Shown: positions 61,371 to 64,000 of the stretch, in pieces
Numbering within the stretch: the first letter of the stretch is position 1
Layout of the letters: every line of letters begins with the position of its first letter
Assembly: GCF_036373705.1 (NCBI RefSeq)
Contig: NC_089867.1
Location: 22,193,823 to 22,257,822 of the forward strand
Source: Amia ocellicauda
Taxonomy: Eukaryota > Chordata > Actinopteri > Amiiformes > Amiidae
Length of the DNA: 64,000 nucleotides
Reading direction: 5' to 3'
Notes under the pieces: model-generated
The model's database searches: none
Told to the model about the DNA's origin: nothing
The model's input: only the letters and a program-made list of their open reading frames with translations
Position numbers and translations under genes: made by a program

Positions 61371-61775
61371 GGACTCCGGTGCGGGCAAAAGGCATGTCAG
61401 TGACAGCCGTGGGTCGAGTACCGGTGAACAGGTCAACGCAGAAAAACAAAGAAGTGTAGTCTATATATCAAGGGTCATTCAATAGGGAAGACAGAACATC
61501 AAAGGGAATCCAGAAAACGTGTCGAAGAACAGGCAAGGGTCACGAAACATTAGTAGTCAGTATACTCATGGGTAAGCAGGCTTAGTAATGTTGCAGTGAG
61601 GCAGACAAGACTTTGTAATAAAGGCATGGCTGAATGGGGTTTAAATACACCGAGCTGATGAGCATAGAAACAGGAGGCAGGTGAAGGTAATTAAATGAGG
61701 AGAACAGATTGAAAACTAGGACATGGGGTGGCATCTAGTGGTGGACTTTGGAATAAAGTTGTGGGCATAACACAC
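61371..61775 (-). mobile_element. Probable LTR or LTR-adjacent retroelement remnant
   Basis: Read on the minus strand, the segment begins tgttatgcccacaac and contains a TATA-like gtatttaaacccc, as in fish Gypsy-type LTRs. The opposite boundary and a target duplication were not found, so the extent is approximate. Confidence 0.35.
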
Positions 61776-61816
61776 TGGTGTTTGAATAAAGTACACGGTC
61801 ACCTTATCATGCATTT

Positions 61817-62545
61817 GTGACTGGTGGTGCTGGGACTGGGAAAGTCACTTGATCAAAACCATACATTATGAAGCAACAAGAATTCTTGCACAATCACTGC
61901 CAAACCCCAAGGACCTTCCAGTGATGCTCGCAGCTCCTATGGGTGTAGCATCATTTAACTTTGGAGCTTTAACAATACATGATGCATTTTCCATAAAATC
62001 AGATGCAAAGTTTCCATATCAGCCACTTGGAGAGCACAAAATGTATTCCCTGCTTGCTAAGCTCAGTACTGTCCAGATTGTCATAATTGATTAAATCTCT
62101 ATGGTAGATCATAAGCTACTCACTTACATACACGCTAGATTGAGGCAGATCAAACAAACACGTAACATTTGGAAGTTTCTCCATTCTGGCTGCTGGTGAT
62201 TTTTTACCAGCTTCCTCCTGTAAAAGGCAGTCCACTATATGTCGAGAATGGTTCACTTAATCTGTGGAATAATAATGTGTCCAAAGGGTGTTTGCAAGCA
62301 CTCTCAACAGGCTTTGTATCAGAAATGAAGGACAATCTCTTGATCCAGAAGATGTTACCATGCTCTCTCACTGTGAAACAGACCAGAAGTCTGATTGAAG
62401 ACACAATTTTCCAACAAATGCCCAAGTTGATCAACACCCTACATTTGTTATGCTCAGACCCAATATGCACTGATTCTGAAGACTTCACTAAAGATGCCAG
62501 GGAAGTGCTCAGGTGGAAGTGTTTTGATGGGAGAGATCTATAGAA
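61817..62545 (+). pseudogene. Helitron-type Pif1-like helicase remnant
   Basis: Pif1-like SF1 helicases power rolling-circle Helitron transposons. The Walker A loop VTGGAGTGK is at 61817, followed by a one-base frameshift into the HLIKT continuation. Next comes LAAPMGVASFNFGALTIHDAF. The Walker B region reads VQIVIID, then a stop codon where Glu of the DE motif is expected, then ISMVDHK. After another frame change come GDF and YQLPPVKGSPLY. At least two frameshifts and one stop make it dead. No RepHel HUH domain or Helitron 3' hairpin is visible. Confidence 0.82.
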
Positions 62546-62654
62546 AACCTAATGAAGAGCAATGGCTCTTGAAATTGAAAGCATTGCATCAGAAGCTGAA
62601 AAGCTGTAGAGCTGTACTGAACTGAAATGTAGGTATGAAAGGGAATGATCCGTT

Positions 62655-64000
62655 CCAAGGGTTGCTTTACACCATGACAAATCAACTCCCAAAAATCATC
62701 GTAGTTCTTTTTAAGGTACAGTAGTTTTTTGCTGGGGAACTATTTCTGGAACTGGAAACATACGCCCAAAATAGTTTACACTATTTGTCCATTTAGTTGA
62801 TTAATAAGGCTTATTAGCATTCTGAAGCATACTTTTCAGTAATTTAGACATCAATAATAATAATAAGAGGCAGAGAACCCACCAATGTAATTTAAGACAC
62901 AAATTTGTGGCATAGGGGACAACAATTTGGGTGTGAAATCCCAGTTCCACAAATAGTTCCCCAGGATACCACTATTTTGCTTTAGAAGGGGAACCTTTCT
63001 ACTATCAATAGGACCTAACATGGTTTTGGGAACTTTCTTTTCAATATTGGAAAGCACCCCTTAGAAAGCTAACTGGATAAGGGCATCTGCCAATAAATGC
63101 AAAAATAAATAATAATAATAACAACCCAATCTAAGACACAAAATTGTGGCATTGGGGACACTAGTTTGCCTGTCTATTCCCAGTCCCACAAATAGCTCCA
63201 CAGTTTGAAACCAGTGTAGGTTAAAAGGGGACCATTTCTTCAATGAAATGGAGCAGGAATGGTTTTGGGGACTTTCTTTAAAATACTAGAAAGCAACCCT
63301 CAGAATGCTCACATTTCAATATGACTAAATTGTCAAACACCTCTCCCAGTTCCACAAACAGCACCCCAGCATAACACTACTGTAGGTTTAATGGGGACCC
63401 TTTGTTACATCAGCTCTCCACACGTCCCCAGTTCGCCTACAGAGGTCGTCATCACCAGAATTCTAACCCCGTCTCTCTCTTTCCCCAGCACAACTATCAA
63501 TCACCCAATTAACATTCCTCAGCACCATGTGTACATTCACCATTAACACTCAACTCCCATTGGTTCGGCACCACACACCCCTGCTCTCTGCCTTCCCCTG
63601 TTCTGTATTTAAACCCTCAGTTAGTTTCATTCTATGCTAAGTCTTGTCAGTTCTCCTGCATTTTGAAGTGTCCCCCCTAGTTTACCAGACCTTGGTTTAC
63701 TTCCTGTGTTTGACTCCTGGATTGCCCTTTGACTGTTTGTATGCCTGATTGATCAACCTACTGCCTGTGAACTTCTTTTGCCTTGCCCCTATTGCCTAGT
63801 TTGCCGACTTTTTGACTTGGACTGTTACACACTTACCTCTTCCCGCACCCATGTCCATCCCTGCTTTGGCTGTGCACGGACGGCTGTGACACCCTTGATA
63901 TTATGAATTGGACCTAAAATAATTTTGTGGCCATTCTTCAAAATATGAGAAAGCCAGCCTTGAAATGCTCACATTGCATGTAAAAAATATGAGATTGGGG
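62655..64000. repeat. Irregular repeat array with one inverted copy
   Basis: A conserved core, 'cccagttccacaaatag' followed by ccccag, occurs in direct orientation near 62940, 63179 and 63345. It occurs in inverted orientation at 62731-62757 as gctggggaactatttctgg. Each direct unit continues with ggttttgg-gactttctt and ends gctcacatt. Units 1 and 2 are separated by an ataat microsatellite with a SINE-tail-like ggataagggcatctgcc at 63073. Unit 3 is interrupted by a solo LTR. The array runs off the right edge. Confidence 0.75.
63403..63891 (+). mobile_element. Solo LTR with 5-bp target-site duplication
   Basis: The 489-base insert begins TGTTACA and ends TGTGACA, the TG..CA ends of an LTR with short inverted termini. 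It is flanked on both sides by ccctt (63398-63402 and 63892-63896). Joining the flanks restores the repeat unit seen twice to the left. A TATA-like ctgtatttaaaccc lies at about 63604. A 5-bp duplication fits Ty3/Gypsy-type integration. No internal coding sequence remains. Confidence 0.85.

Noticed and set aside
62655..64000. Repeat array considered as CRISPR-like
   Set aside because: The units are long, degenerate and partly inverted, in a eukaryotic genome with no cas genes.

Overview
The window is vertebrate nuclear DNA: genes are split by GT..AG introns, dinucleotide microsatellites are abundant, and there are tRNA-type SINEs and LINE, DIRS, Ty3/Gypsy, hAT, Harbinger-like and Helitron remnants. 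The transposon mix, the single full-length peptidylarginine deiminase gene and the LINE/SINE tails suggest a ray-finned fish, perhaps a non-teleost such as a gar, bowfin or sturgeon. The taxon is an inference and no species is claimed.

Left block (1-33 kb, all genes on the minus strand). The first coding exon of dvl1 (Dishevelled DIX domain) is at 6209-6378, and the rest of that gene lies off the left edge. mxra8 follows complete: ten coding exons between 26216 and 11375 encode 436 aa (signal peptide, two Ig-V-like domains, one membrane span, short basic tail). aurkaip1 (mitochondrial ribosomal protein mS38) is complete in three coding exons between 32306 and 30706, encoding 213 aa. Gene order and orientation match the human 1p36.33 block DVL1-MXRA8-AURKAIP1.

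Middle block (33.3-44.8 kb). This is a transposon graveyard with no host gene that I can see. A long (TC)n(TA)n microsatellite is followed by a broken DIRS-type retroelement, a pair of short direct repeats, a 5'-truncated LINE copy, a Ty3/Gypsy integrase fragment and a nearly complete but disabled CR1/L2-like LINE. All recognisable coding pieces lie on the plus strand. The block separates the dvl1-mxra8-aurkaip1 group from padi2, where human instead has CCNL2.

Right block (44.9-64 kb). padi2 is complete on the plus strand: 16 coding exons from 45177 to 59749 encode 655 aa, with the active-site residues and calcium-site acidic cluster intact. Its promoter has a TATA box and an octamer. Its last intron carries a 1.6-kb Harbinger-like non-autonomous transposon. 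Downstream lie a probable LTR remnant, a broken Helitron-type Pif1-like helicase, and an irregular repeat array whose third unit is split by a solo LTR with a perfect 5-bp target-site duplication.

The four genes do not form a pathway: Wnt signalling, cell-surface adhesion, mitochondrial translation and protein citrullination. The least explained signals are non-coding: two long near-perfect hairpins (1113-1244 and 22904-22980) and a GC-rich palindromic element present in two copies, one upstream of dvl1 and one in the padi2 promoter region. I found no CRISPR array, no operon-like system and no convincing new protein family.
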